From NCBI GenBank assembly GCA_003242315.1, contig QGUY01000002.1, positions 1-52,584 on the forward strand: 52,584 nt of DNA, given 5' to 3'. The position numbers and the translations under genes were made by a program. This DNA is from Bacteroidota bacterium (GTDB lineage: Bacteria; Bacteroidota; Bacteroidia; Cytophagales; Cyclobacteriaceae). The notes beneath the pieces were generated by a model. It searched no databases. It had not been told where the DNA came from and saw nothing but the letters and a program-made list of their open reading frames with translations. Positions 35,927 through 43,758 of the stretch are shown in pieces. Positions within the stretch are counted from its first letter, which is position 1, and each line of letters begins with the position of its first letter.

Positions 35927-35984
35927 GTGCCCAACTGAAAATGCGTTACATTGATGAGGGAAAGTGTGGAGGGGGAAGGGGTCT

Positions 35985-36033
35985 GGTAAGTTGGTGACCG
36001 GTCGTCGGTAATCAGTAGTCGGCAAACCGGTAG
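35985..36033. repeat. Period-7 array, family 2 (CGGTnnT)
   Basis: Read in sevens from 35985: GGTAAGT, TGGTGAC, CGGTCGT, CGGTAAT, CAGTAGT, CGGCAAA, CCGGTAG. The units are degenerate but keep the seven-base spacing of a [CT][GA]GT core. It lies between the lipoprotein terminator and the WYL gene. Confidence 0.5.
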
Positions 36034-36062
36034 TAGATATACATCCCAGGTAATTGGGACAT

Positions 36063-36089
36063 GTTGAGATGCACGGCCGTGCGTCTACC
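36063..36089. repeat. REP-like GC palindrome
   Basis: GAGATGCACGGCCGTGCGTCT is nearly palindromic around the perfect core GCACGGCCGTGC (36071-36082). From memory it resembles the GACGCACGGCCGTGCGTC elements scattered between genes in many bacteria. This copy has one mismatch in the arms. Confidence 0.6.
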
Positions 36090-36205
36090 CAGTTACGCAA
36101 CTATTATAACGCTGCACCGATTGCCGATGACCTTTTCTCACCACATATTACTTACATTACTTTCACTCACTTTCCAACCAGTACATCACATATAGATCAC
36201 AACAA

Positions 36206-37108
36206 ATGCTTCCACAAGCAAAAATTCTTCGGGTATTTCAGTTGATTGCGTTGCTGAAGGGCGGTGGAAGGACGGTGGGACAGCTCGCCAGCCACCTGGA
36301 GACTACAGAGCGAACCATATATCGCTACTTCAAGCTGCTGGAGGAAATCGGGTTTATTATCGATCAGGATTTTAACGGCCGCTATTTTGTTCATCGCGAA
36401 GAAGGAGAAAACCCTGACGACCAGTTTACGCTGGAAGAGGTGAGTATATTGCGCCAGCTCATCCAGAGCGGTGCGGCCGGTCATCCCCTGCAGGAGGACC
36501 TCCTGCGCAAGCTCGCGTTCCACTCGGAGGCGCGCGACCTGCCGGAACAGTTCTTGAAACTGCGTGTGGCTAAGCTCTTCCGCAGGATCAACGAAGCCAT
36601 CGAAAACAAACGACAGGTGGTACTCAAGCATTACCACTCTGCCAACAGCCAGGAAATCACGGACCGGCTGGTGGAGCCATTCCGCTTTGGCGAAGGATTT
36701 CAATCCGTGCAGGCCCTCGACACCAAAGACAAGCAGTGCAAATATTTTAAGCTGGAACGTATCGGCGATGTCGTGGTACTCGACAAACCCTACAAATACG
36801 AGAAACTGCACGAGCGTACGAACACAGATGTATTTGGTATGAGCGGCCGTCGTGAAACATGGGTCACACTCAGACTCAGCCTTCGCGCCTACGTACTCAT
36901 GCGTGAAGAATTCCCGCTCACAATGCCATACCTTGAAAAAGATGAATCAAGCGAAACCCGCACATACATCTTCAATGGCCCCACACTTAATTTCAAAGGT
37001 GTCGGACGCTTCGTTATGGGACTTGCGGATGAGATCACCATCATCGGTCCCGCAGAATTCAAGGCGTACATTAAGGAAAAGCTGAAACAGCAGACACTCT
37101 TGAAATGA
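36206..37108 (+). CDS. WYL-domain transcriptional regulator
   Basis: 300 residues. The N-terminus is a DeoR-type winged helix (ILRVFQLIALLKGGGRTVGQ, then LETTERTIYRYFKLLEEIGF around 30-50), followed by a linker and a WYL domain (about 130-215: HYHSANSQEITDRLVEPFRF region, CKYFKLERIGDV). The W-Y-L tripeptide itself reads FQS here. A C-terminal WCX-like part ends the protein (about 220-300). WYL proteins bind nucleic acids or nucleotides and regulate DNA-damage or defence genes in some bacteria; no target or defence genes are adjacent here, only a tRNA methyltransferase gene. Confidence 0.85.
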   Translation: MLPQAKILRVFQLIALLKGGGRTVGQLASHLETTERTIYRYFKLLEEIGFIIDQDFNGRYFVHREEGENPDDQFTLEEVSILRQLIQSGAAGHPLQEDLLRKLAFHSEARDLPEQFLKLRVAKLFRRINEAIENKRQVVLKHYHSANSQEITDRLVEPFRFGEGFQSVQALDTKDKQCKYFKLERIGDVVVLDKPYKYEKLHERTNTDVFGMSGRRETWVTLRLSLRAYVLMREEFPLTMPYLEKDESSETRTYIFNGPTLNFKGVGRFVMGLADEITIIGPAEFKAYIKEKLKQQTLLK

Positions 37109-37113
37109 CAAGA

Positions 37114-37228
37114 TAACCACCTATGTGCCCTATCTGGATCCCCATGTATCCTATATAGTTCAGGAATATTCAATTATCTTTTTGAACCACTTGGAACACA
37201 TAGATCACACAGGGCAGATAGTAGGCAC
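37114..37228. repeat. Inverted period-7 arrays, family 3 (ACATAGn)
   Basis: The right arm, on the plus strand, reads in sevens: ACTTGGA, ACACATA, GATCACA, CAGGGCA, GATAGTA, GGCACAT. The left arm, read on the minus strand, gives ATATAGG, ATACATG, GGGATCC, AGATAGG, GCACATA. The two face each other across an AT-rich centre (37163-37182) and fill the space between the WYL and TrmN6 genes. The arms match only partly, so the hairpin is imperfect. Confidence 0.5.
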
Positions 37229-37933
37229 ATGAAGTACGTCATGCGATTCAAGCAATTCTCCATCCGACATGATCGCGTGGCGATGAAGGTCGGGATGGAC
37301 GGCGTGTTGCTTGGCGCATGGACTTCAGTAGATGATGTCAGTACAATACTCGATGTAGGCACTGGCTCGGGTGTTATTGCGCTCATGCTCGCCCAACGTA
37401 CGAACGCATCAGTCCACATCGACGCCGTCGAAGTCTCTGACGACGCCCTTCAGGCAGCGGAAAACTTCAACGCCTCCCCCTGGAAACACAGGCTGCGTAT
37501 TTATCACACTTCTGTACAGGCATTGGAGCCTGATAAACTCTATGATCTCCTGGTCACCAATCCCCCCTTTTACGTCGACGCGCTAAGACCACCGGACCCG
37601 GGGCGCGAAAGAGCGCGTCACGACCGGTTGTTGGGTCACGAAGACATTCTCGAAGCGGCCAACCGCCTCCTGAGCCAGCGGGGCCGGCTCAGCATCATCC
37701 TCCCCCTGGCCGAATCAAGACAATTCGAAACCCTCGCCGCACGCCATGGCTTCTATTGTTCAAAGGTGTGCGAGGTACAGTCAAAACCAGCCAAACCCCC
37801 TATCCGCCGCCTGATGGAGTTTGCAAGGACCCCCTACCCGCCCCAGCGCTCGTCTCTTTGCCTCCTGGACAACAACAGCCAACCTTCCACCGAATACCGT
37901 TCGCTTGTAGCCGATTTTTATCTTAATTTCTAA
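37229..37933 (+). CDS. trmN6: tRNA1(Val) (adenine(37)-N6)-methyltransferase
   Basis: 234 residues. SAM-binding motif I is LDVGTGSGVIALMLA (41-55), and the N6-adenine motif NPPFY lies at 111-115. The N-terminus RFKQFSIRHDRVAMKVGMDG is the YfiC/TrmN6 pattern. The enzyme methylates A37 of tRNA-Val in E. coli. The ATG at 37229 lies in the last unit of a period-7 repeat; an ATG four codons later (37241) may be the true start, since the family alignment begins there. Confidence 0.88.
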   Translation: MKYVMRFKQFSIRHDRVAMKVGMDGVLLGAWTSVDDVSTILDVGTGSGVIALMLAQRTNASVHIDAVEVSDDALQAAENFNASPWKHRLRIYHTSVQALEPDKLYDLLVTNPPFYVDALRPPDPGRERARHDRLLGHEDILEAANRLLSQRGRLSIILPLAESRQFETLAARHGFYCSKVCEVQSKPAKPPIRRLMEFARTPYPPQRSSLCLLDNNSQPSTEYRSLVADFYLNF

Positions 37934-37949
37934 GGCCATCAAGAAAACC

Positions 37950-37979
37950 TTGTTTAAACACGCATTTTCATTACTTTAG
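37950..37979 (+). promoter_or_regulatory. Promoter of the yceI gene
   Basis: TTG at 37950-37952, a 19-base spacer and TACTTTAG at 37972-37979 (one mismatch to TAnnTTTG). Transcription would start near 37986, about 20 bases before the ATG. Confidence 0.6.
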
Positions 37980-38005
37980 GGGGAGTAAAATCCAAACAAC
38001 CTCAT

Positions 38006-38578
38006 ATGAAAAAAATGAAATTCTTACTGATTGCGCTGCTCGCTTCGGGCACAGCCTTCGCTCAAACTACCTGGACTATCGACAAGGCTCACTCTAAGAT
38101 CGGTTTCAACGTCCTTCACATGGCGATATCAGAAGTAGAAGGTGAGTTCACTGATTTCGATGCCAAGGTTGTCAGCAAATCGGACGACTTCCACGATGCC
38201 GATGTTGAGTTTACAGCAAAGGTCGCTTCCATTGACACCGAAAACGAACGTCGTGACAATCACCTCAAGTCTGACGACTTCTTCAACGCCGAAAAATTCC
38301 CCGAAATCAAATTCAAGGGTAAGCTTGTAAAGGAAGGCAACGCTTACAAACTGAAGGGCGACTTCACCATGCGCGACGTCACCAAACCCGTAACATTTGA
38401 CGTTGTCTATGGTGGAACCATCGACACAGGTCGCGGCATGAAGGCTGGCTTCAAAGTAACCGGCACCATCAACCGCAAAGACTACAATCTGAAATGGGAC
38501 AACCGCCTTGCAGGTGGAGAACTCGTTGTGTCTGATGATGTCGACATCGTCTGCAAAATAGAAATGAACAAAGCCTAA
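38006..38578 (+). CDS. YceI family periplasmic lipid-binding protein
   Basis: 190 residues. The signal peptide (MKKMKFLLIALLASGTAFAQ) is followed by the lipocalin-like YceI barrel: WTIDKAHSKIGFNVLHM (22-38), the charged NERRDNHLKSDDFFNAEKFP motif near 78-97, and GRGMKAGFKVTGTINRKDY late in the chain. Members bind isoprenoid or polyprenyl-like molecules in the periplasm and are often acid- or stress-induced. A strong terminator lies 18 bases past the stop, and a MarR gene begins at once after it. Confidence 0.92.
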   Translation: MKKMKFLLIALLASGTAFAQTTWTIDKAHSKIGFNVLHMAISEVEGEFTDFDAKVVSKSDDFHDADVEFTAKVASIDTENERRDNHLKSDDFFNAEKFPEIKFKGKLVKEGNAYKLKGDFTMRDVTKPVTFDVVYGGTIDTGRGMKAGFKVTGTINRKDYNLKWDNRLAGGELVVSDDVDIVCKIEMNKA

Positions 38579-38596
38579 AGGCTAGGAAAATACTAA

Positions 38597-38624
38597 AGCC
38601 CCCGGAATATTCCGGGGGCTTTTA
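38597..38624 (+). terminator. Intrinsic terminator between yceI and marR
   Basis: AGCCCCCGGAA and TTCCGGGGGCT form 11 pairs with a tiny AT centre, followed by four T. The MarR ATG is seven bases beyond. Confidence 0.85.
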
Positions 38625-38630
38625 CGCTTC

Positions 38631-39089
38631 ATGAAGATCGAAGACGAAATCAAACAGAAAGCCTTCCACAGCGTCCACCATAAGGCGGTGGTGAACCTCA
38701 TCTATACTTCTAACTGGCTGCTCGGCGCCCAACAAAAATTTCTTTCCCTTTTCGGTATCACGACACAGCAGTTCAACATCCTCCGCATCCTGCGTGGCCA
38801 GCATCCCAATGGCGTTTCTGCTACTACGATCAAATCGCGCATGCTCGACAGGAACTCCGACGTCTCGCGACTGCTCAACCGGCTCGTCAAAAAGGAGTTG
38901 ATCGTCAAGAAATCATGTCCGTCGGACAAACGCGCGACCGACATCTTCATCACTGAGCGCGGACTCCAGGTCCTCGACGAAATCAACAAGGAACGCCACA
39001 GAATCGACAACGTGCTTTGCCTTACTGATGCTGAAGCAGAGCTGCTAAGTGATTTGCTGGATAAGGCACGAGGAGGAAAGGATTTTTGA
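38631..39089 (+). CDS. MarR family transcriptional regulator
   Basis: 152 residues with the MarR winged helix: FGITTQQFNILRILRG (41-56), then SATTIKSRMLDRNSDVSRLL (64-83, the recognition helix region) and the wing KKSCPSDKRATDIFITERG. C95 near the wing could be redox-sensitive, which is a guess. MarR genes are often paired with yceI in Bacteroidetes and may control it. The last two codons and stop (GAT TTT TGA) are the first unit of a heptamer array. Confidence 0.87.
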   Translation: MKIEDEIKQKAFHSVHHKAVVNLIYTSNWLLGAQQKFLSLFGITTQQFNILRILRGQHPNGVSATTIKSRMLDRNSDVSRLLNRLVKKELIVKKSCPSDKRATDIFITERGLQVLDEINKERHRIDNVLCLTDAEAELLSDLLDKARGGKDF

Positions 39090-39177
39090 TTTGTGATTTG
39101 TGATTTTCGATTTGAGGTGGACCCAGCGGTCAAGCACAAATCACAAATCAAAAATCAAAAATCACTAATCACAAATC
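39081..39177. repeat. GATTnnn heptamer array, copy 3, inverted pair shared by two gene ends
   Basis: The left arm on the plus strand: GATTTTT, GATTTGT, GATTTGT, GATTTTC, GATTTG (39081-39114). The right arm on the minus strand: GATTTGT, GATTAGT, GATTTTT, GATTTTT, GATTTGT, GATTTGT (39177-39136). Between them is a 21-base GC-richer centre. The arms contain the stop codons of the MarR gene (plus) and the M3 peptidase gene (minus), so both coding regions end inside the repeat. The pair can also form a long hairpin. Confidence 0.85.
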
Positions 39178-40890
39178 GTCCAGTTCCTCCCTCACAAAAT
39201 CCATCAACTCTCTTATGTACTCCCTGCTAAAATCAAAGCGTATCCCCGCGGCGGCGTATACCTCGGGAATACTTTTCATGTACCCCAGTGCAAGCGCCCT
39301 GCGATAGCCTGCAAGTCCCTCTTCCCTGTTGCGGCGGAAGTTGCGCCATACGGCGATCGCTCCGAGTTGCGCCATGCCGTATTCAATGTAATAGAAAGGC
39401 ACCTCGTAAAGGTGGAGTTGCTTTTGCCAGAGGTAGTCGCGTTCCTTTTCCAGTCCGCTCCAGTCGGTAACGCGGTCTGAAAATCTCCCGAAGATCTCAT
39501 TCCAGGCAGCACGGCGTTCCTCCAGCGAGTGCGTCGGATGCTCATATATCCAATGCTGAAACTGGTCGATCGTTGCCACCCAGGGAAGCGTTTCAATGAT
39601 GTCTTCAAGGTGCTCGCGACGGGCGCGTTTCAATTCAGCCTCATCTTCGAAGAAGACATCCCAATGATCCATTGACAACAGTTCCATCGACATCGAGGCA
39701 AGTTCAGCCACCTCTGAAGGGGTCGACTTGAAATCGTTCAGTTCAAGTTCTCGTGTAAGGAAATTGTGTATCGCATGTCCACCCTCGTGCATGATGGTAA
39801 CCATGTCACGCAACGTAGAGGTGGCATTCATGAAGATGAAGGGAACCCCAATTTCCGCGAGGGGATAATTGTACCCGCCTGGCGCCTTTCCCTTTCTGGA
39901 CTCAAGGTCGAGGTGACCCATTTGTCGCATGATGGCCAGGCAATCTCCTAAATAAGGATCGAGACGCCTGAACACTTCGATCGTCTTCTCGGTAAGTTCC
40001 TCGCCACTCCCAAAGGGTTTAAGTGGCGGACGAAGCTCGGGGTCGACGGCTTTGTCCCACGGACGCAGGCTATCGACTTTGAGCGACTCCTTTCTTGCTT
40101 TCGCGAAATCGTCAAGTATGGGCAGCGTTTCGGTCTCGATAGCCTTGTGAAAATCGAAGCAATCCTGCACCGTGTAATCAAAACGACCGAGCGCCTTGAA
40201 CATGTAATCGCGGAAGTTCTTAAACCCGGCGTTGATCGCAACCTGGTGACGCAACTCCACAAGGCGGGTAAAGGAGTCATTCAATGCGTCCTTATCGGCA
40301 AGTCGACGGGCCGCGATCTTCCGAAACACTTCTTCGCGCACCTTGCGGTCGGTCGACATCAGCAGGACACCGGCCTGCTGCAACGTCAACTCCTTGCCGT
40401 CCACCTCAACCGTCATCGCACCGGAGATCTGTCCGTACTTTTGCGTCTCCGTGTTGATTGCCGTAAACAACGGGACGTTTTCCTCCCGGAAGATTTCGAT
40501 CTCCTTCCTGAGGTTGCGAATCATGATATCATATCCCGGTAATTGGGCAACCTCCGACAGGAATGGAGATTCAGCCGCTTTGCGATTAAGTTTATCCGAC
40601 ACCGGGGCAATCTTCGGCTGAATGTTTTCGATGAAATCCTGGTAATGGGTTCGATACTCCTGGTTCTCAGTGTAACATGTCATACGGATGTATCGCCACG
40701 CCAGGTCCTCGGAGATTACGGATTCCAGCTCACTCCTGTCGCGAAACCATTTTTTCAGGTCCTCCGCTGAGGATAGTTCACGTTCGAGGAGGGCATCAAA
40801 ATATGGTTTCAGATCTTCCCAGACCGTTACCTTGAAATCTTCGGGGAGAAACTTGCGCTGAGGGCGCGTGATCTTCTCTGCTGTTTCCAT
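39169..40890 (-). CDS. M3 family oligoendopeptidase (PepF-like)
   Basis: 573 residues. The zinc motif HEGGH (H368, E369, H372) with a third ligand near E396 (VAELASMSMELL) defines gluzincin family M3. It is probably a cytosolic oligopeptidase, since there is no signal peptide. The final codons GAC GAT TTG TGA run into a heptamer array, so its last two residues come from the repeat. A TATTTTTG box at 40928-40921, about 30 bases before the ATG, could be the -7 element; no good -33 box was seen. Confidence 0.9.
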   Translation of the reverse strand: METAEKITRPQRKFLPEDFKVTVWEDLKPYFDALLERELSSAEDLKKWFRDRSELESVISEDLAWRYIRMTCYTENQEYRTHYQDFIENIQPKIAPVSDKLNRKAAESPFLSEVAQLPGYDIMIRNLRKEIEIFREENVPLFTAINTETQKYGQISGAMTVEVDGKELTLQQAGVLLMSTDRKVREEVFRKIAARRLADKDALNDSFTRLVELRHQVAINAGFKNFRDYMFKALGRFDYTVQDCFDFHKAIETETLPILDDFAKARKESLKVDSLRPWDKAVDPELRPPLKPFGSGEELTEKTIEVFRRLDPYLGDCLAIMRQMGHLDLESRKGKAPGGYNYPLAEIGVPFIFMNATSTLRDMVTIMHEGGHAIHNFLTRELELNDFKSTPSEVAELASMSMELLSMDHWDVFFEDEAELKRARREHLEDIIETLPWVATIDQFQHWIYEHPTHSLEERRAAWNEIFGRFSDRVTDWSGLEKERDYLWQKQLHLYEVPFYYIEYGMAQLGAIAVWRNFRRNREEGLAGYRRALALGYMKSIPEVYAAAGIRFDFSREYIRELMDFVREELDDL

Positions 40891-40963
40891 TGCGCTGCGT
40901 TTTCGGTTCTAGTCGCAGCTCAAAAATAACCCGAAAGACCAACGTTTCTGAAAAAAAGCCGAA

Positions 40964-41386
40964 TTATTGACCTTCAACGAAGGATTGTTTCACATGGTCG
41001 ACAAAGTCGTTCCACTCGGCGGGAGACGGCTGGCCGTACCGAAACAAATCTATAAGATGATCGGCAAGCTGCGGCCTGAAGTTAAAGGCACGGATGGTCC
41101 TGTCAAGCATCGATTTTTCACGCTCGTTTACGGAACCGTCGAGGTAAGCAAGCACCATCAGGTCGTGGAGCAACCCCATTCGGTTACCAAGTCCGTCAGG
41201 AACGAACATCGATGCATCCTCCTCCTTGCTGTCCAGCAGTGCGTCTACCCTCGATGCTTCGACAGCACGTGAGGTTGCGATCTTGCGGATCACACGACGG
41301 GCCTTGTCGTTCAACGGGCCATCCACACCGGCCATCCGGACCAGCGTTCGCATGTGGCCAAGTTCGTGATCAGGCAATGGTTTCAT
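40964..41386 (-). CDS. TerB-like helical protein
   Basis: 140 residues, all helical. The pattern LVRMAGVDGPLNDKARRVIRKIA (given as LVRMAGVDGPLND and RRVIRKIA) and the later VLAYLDGSVNEREKSMLDR match the TerB/DUF533 fold, in which paired acidic loops bind metal. No other ter genes are here apart from the distant TerC-type gene. The gene stands alone between the M3 peptidase and a divergent lipoprotein gene. The function is unknown; the fold assignment is moderate. Confidence 0.65.
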   Translation of the reverse strand: MKPLPDHELGHMRTLVRMAGVDGPLNDKARRVIRKIATSRAVEASRVDALLDSKEEDASMFVPDGLGNRMGLLHDLMVLAYLDGSVNEREKSMLDRTIRAFNFRPQLADHLIDLFRYGQPSPAEWNDFVDHVKQSFVEGQ

Positions 41387-41630
41387 ACCGCTGCAAAAAA
41401 TTCTTTCACGCCTTTATCCAACAAATTCCCTTCCATCAGTATCCCGGCTGCTATACCAGCCGATGAACCGACACAAAACCGCGATTTCCGGCAGATTTCG
41501 CCATACTTTGTCTCGGAATCCGTTCCGTTCATTTTTCAAAATGGGACGCAACGTCCAATTTTTCGTCCGGAATCGATGCCGTCTGCAATACGCTATTTGC
41601 TATCTTGATTGCCCCTAAAACCCTTTTTTC

Positions 41631-42674
41631 ATGAAACTTTCCCTTAAGCCTTCGATTGCTTTATTGTACTCCGCACTCGTACTGTGTGGATGTGGTCGCG
41701 GAAGCAGCGATGGAGAGGCTACTTCTGCAGCTGACTCCGCAGCGTCCCTCGGAACCATTGAACGCCTGGACCCGTCTCTTAATGCGATCATCGCCGAAGA
41801 CGCGGACATCCAGGTTATCGCAGAAGGTCATGCGTGGACGGAGGGGCCGCTGTGGGTACCCGCGCACAACATGTTGCTGTTTTCAGACATCCCCCCGAAC
41901 AAGGTCTTCAAGTGGACGGAAGCCGGAGGCGTGGAAGAGTATCTTCATCCTTCGGGCTATACATCCCCAGAGCCATCGGGGCGTGCCGAGCCAGGTTCGA
42001 ACGGACTCATCCTCGACAAAGATGGTCGCCTCGTGTTGTGTCAGCATGGCGATCGGCAAATTGCCGTAATGGATGCTCCTCTCGATCAACCTGCTCCAAA
42101 GTTTATTGCTTTGGTTTCTGGTTATGAAGGAAAGAAATTGAACAGCCCCAACGACGCGATCTTCGACCGTGCCGGCAACCTTTGGTTTACGGATCCGCCT
42201 TACGGGCTTCCCAAAATCGATGACCCTACGAAGGAACTTCCATTCCAGGGTGTCTTTCGCGCGACGCCCGGTGGCGAAGTCCGGTTGCTGACGGATTCCA
42301 TTACTCGGCCCAATGGCATTGCTTTAACACCGGATGAAAAAACGCTCGTCGTGGCTAATTCCGATCCAGAAAAGGCCGTGTGGTATCAATACGATGTCAC
42401 CGCTGATGGCACCATCTCAAATGGTCGCATTCTTTATAACGCAACTGAAGAGGCAAAAACGGCGCCTGGTCTTCCGGATGGTCTCAAATTCGACAGCCAG
42501 GGTAACTTGTTTGCGACAGGTCCGGGTGGCGTGTGGATCTTTAATCCGCAAGGAGAACTCATTGGAAAGATCAGGCTAAATGGCCCGGCTTCGAACTGTG
42601 CGTTCACACCGAACGACAAGGTTTTGTTTATCACGAATGATGACCGCGTACTTCGCGTGCGCCTGCGTGATTAA
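41631..42674 (+). CDS. SMP-30/gluconolactonase-like lipoprotein
   Basis: 347 residues. Lipobox LVLCGC gives an acylated Cys near 20. The rest is a six-bladed SMP-30 propeller: WTEGPLWVP (metal-ligand Glu), NSPNDAIFDRAGNLWFTDPP (176-195, ligand Asn) and RPNGIALTPDEKTLVVAN (ligand Asn/Asp region). Members hydrolyse sugar lactones with Ca or Zn. Here the enzyme would work in the periplasm or at the outer membrane. Substrate not inferable. A terminator follows 16 bases after the stop. Confidence 0.87.
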   Translation: MKLSLKPSIALLYSALVLCGCGRGSSDGEATSAADSAASLGTIERLDPSLNAIIAEDADIQVIAEGHAWTEGPLWVPAHNMLLFSDIPPNKVFKWTEAGGVEEYLHPSGYTSPEPSGRAEPGSNGLILDKDGRLVLCQHGDRQIAVMDAPLDQPAPKFIALVSGYEGKKLNSPNDAIFDRAGNLWFTDPPYGLPKIDDPTKELPFQGVFRATPGGEVRLLTDSITRPNGIALTPDEKTLVVANSDPEKAVWYQYDVTADGTISNGRILYNATEEAKTAPGLPDGLKFDSQGNLFATGPGGVWIFNPQGELIGKIRLNGPASNCAFTPNDKVLFITNDDRVLRVRLRD

Positions 42675-42690
42675 GAGTTCCATGGGAAGA

Positions 42691-42728
42691 AGGCCACACC
42701 GCTGCGGATGTGGTGTGGCTTTCTTTTT
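42691..42728 (+). terminator. Intrinsic terminator after the SMP-30-like gene
   Basis: GCCACACC and GGTGTGGC form an 8-bp stem with a 10-base loop, followed by TTTCTTTTT. The stem covers the upstream GTG of the next frame, which supports the later ATG (42749) as that gene's start. Confidence 0.8.
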
Positions 42729-42748
42729 GCGGGTATCGCGACCAATGC

Positions 42749-43750
42749 ATGTCAAACTTGAACGCGTCGCAGAAAAATATCCAGGTACAGAAATGGGTCG
42801 CGGCACTGTCCGTCTTCCTTTTGCTGGTCAAGCTTTACGCGTGGTATCGCACGGGTTCAGTAGCGATTCTGGGCGACGCGCTTGAAACGATCATCAATGT
42901 TGTAGCGGGATTCCTGGGTTTGTACTCTCTCACGCTGTCTGCAAAGCCACGCGATGAGGATCACCCATACGGCCACGGCAAGATCGAATACATCTCGGCA
43001 GGTATTGAAGGCACGCTGATATTCATTGCCGGAATCTCGATCATCTATGAATCAATTCGATCGCTGCTTGTCGATTCTGAGATCACCCGACTGGGCACGG
43101 GTCTGGCGCTCGTCTCTGTTAGCGCAGTTCTCAACTACATTGCCGGAACGGTGTGCATCAGGATTGGCAAGAAGAACAGGTCGCTTGCGCTGGTGGCAAG
43201 CGGCAAGCATCTTCACTCGGATGCGGTAACCACTGTCGGCATAGTTGTGGGTCTTTTTTTCGTTTACCTGACCGACTACCAATGGATCGACGGCGTAATA
43301 GCGATTCTGTTCAGTATATGGTTGCTGTACACAGGTGTTGTAATCGTTCGTCGTTCCATCGCGGGGATTATGGATGAACGCGACCTTACATTGCTGCAGG
43401 AAGTTGTCAAGACGGCGAATGCCAACCGCAGAGCTTCGTGGGTAGACCTGCACAACGTACGATTCATCAAGTATGGACGCGTACTGCACCTGGATGCACA
43501 CCTCACCGTGCCATGGTATCTCAATATCCGCGAGGCGCATGACGAAGTGGAAGCGTTTCACCGCCTGATGCGTGCCCGTTTCGACATGCCACTGGAGTTC
43601 TTTATCCACGTCGACGCCTGCATGGAGTTTTCGTGTCCGATATGTATCAAATCAGATTGTCCCGTCCGCAGACATCCGTTTGAAAAGCGTATAACGTGGA
43701 CGTTGGACAATATTACAGAAGACAGCAAGCACCGTGTGGAAAAAGGCTGA
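42749..43750 (+). CDS. Cation diffusion facilitator transporter
   Basis: 333 residues from the chosen ATG; an earlier GTG at 42710 lies in the terminator stem. There are six membrane helices. The transport site appears as GDALETIIN in helix 2 and HLHSDAVTT in helix 5 (HxxxD), with HPYGHGKIEY in the loop. CDF proteins export Zn, Fe, Mn or similar cations by proton exchange. The tail has a Cys-rich end CPICIKSDCPVRRHPF, seen in Bacteroidetes members, which may bind metal. It converges on the reductase gene with eight bases between stops. Confidence 0.9.
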   Translation: MSNLNASQKNIQVQKWVAALSVFLLLVKLYAWYRTGSVAILGDALETIINVVAGFLGLYSLTLSAKPRDEDHPYGHGKIEYISAGIEGTLIFIAGISIIYESIRSLLVDSEITRLGTGLALVSVSAVLNYIAGTVCIRIGKKNRSLALVASGKHLHSDAVTTVGIVVGLFFVYLTDYQWIDGVIAILFSIWLLYTGVVIVRRSIAGIMDERDLTLLQEVVKTANANRRASWVDLHNVRFIKYGRVLHLDAHLTVPWYLNIREAHDEVEAFHRLMRARFDMPLEFFIHVDACMEFSCPICIKSDCPVRRHPFEKRITWTLDNITEDSKHRVEKG

Positions 43751-43758
43751 ACCGAATA

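Larger units (their letters stand above)
35870..36205. other. Gene-free stretch rich in hairpins and period-7 repeats
   Basis: 336 bases holding the terminator at 35893-35926, a period-7 array at 35985-36033, a TCCCA/TGGGA hairpin at 36044-36059, a REP-like palindrome at 36063-36089 and a short ATAGATCACA string at 36192-36201 that recurs at 37199. No gene was seen. Confidence 0.6.

Noticed and set aside
36206-37108. Defence island around the WYL regulator
   Set aside because: WYL regulators can mark defence loci, but the neighbours are a tRNA methyltransferase, yceI, marR and a peptidase, none of them defence genes.
39081-39177. CRISPR array
   Set aside because: Units are only seven bases, adjacent, degenerate and inverted; there are no spacers and no cas genes.
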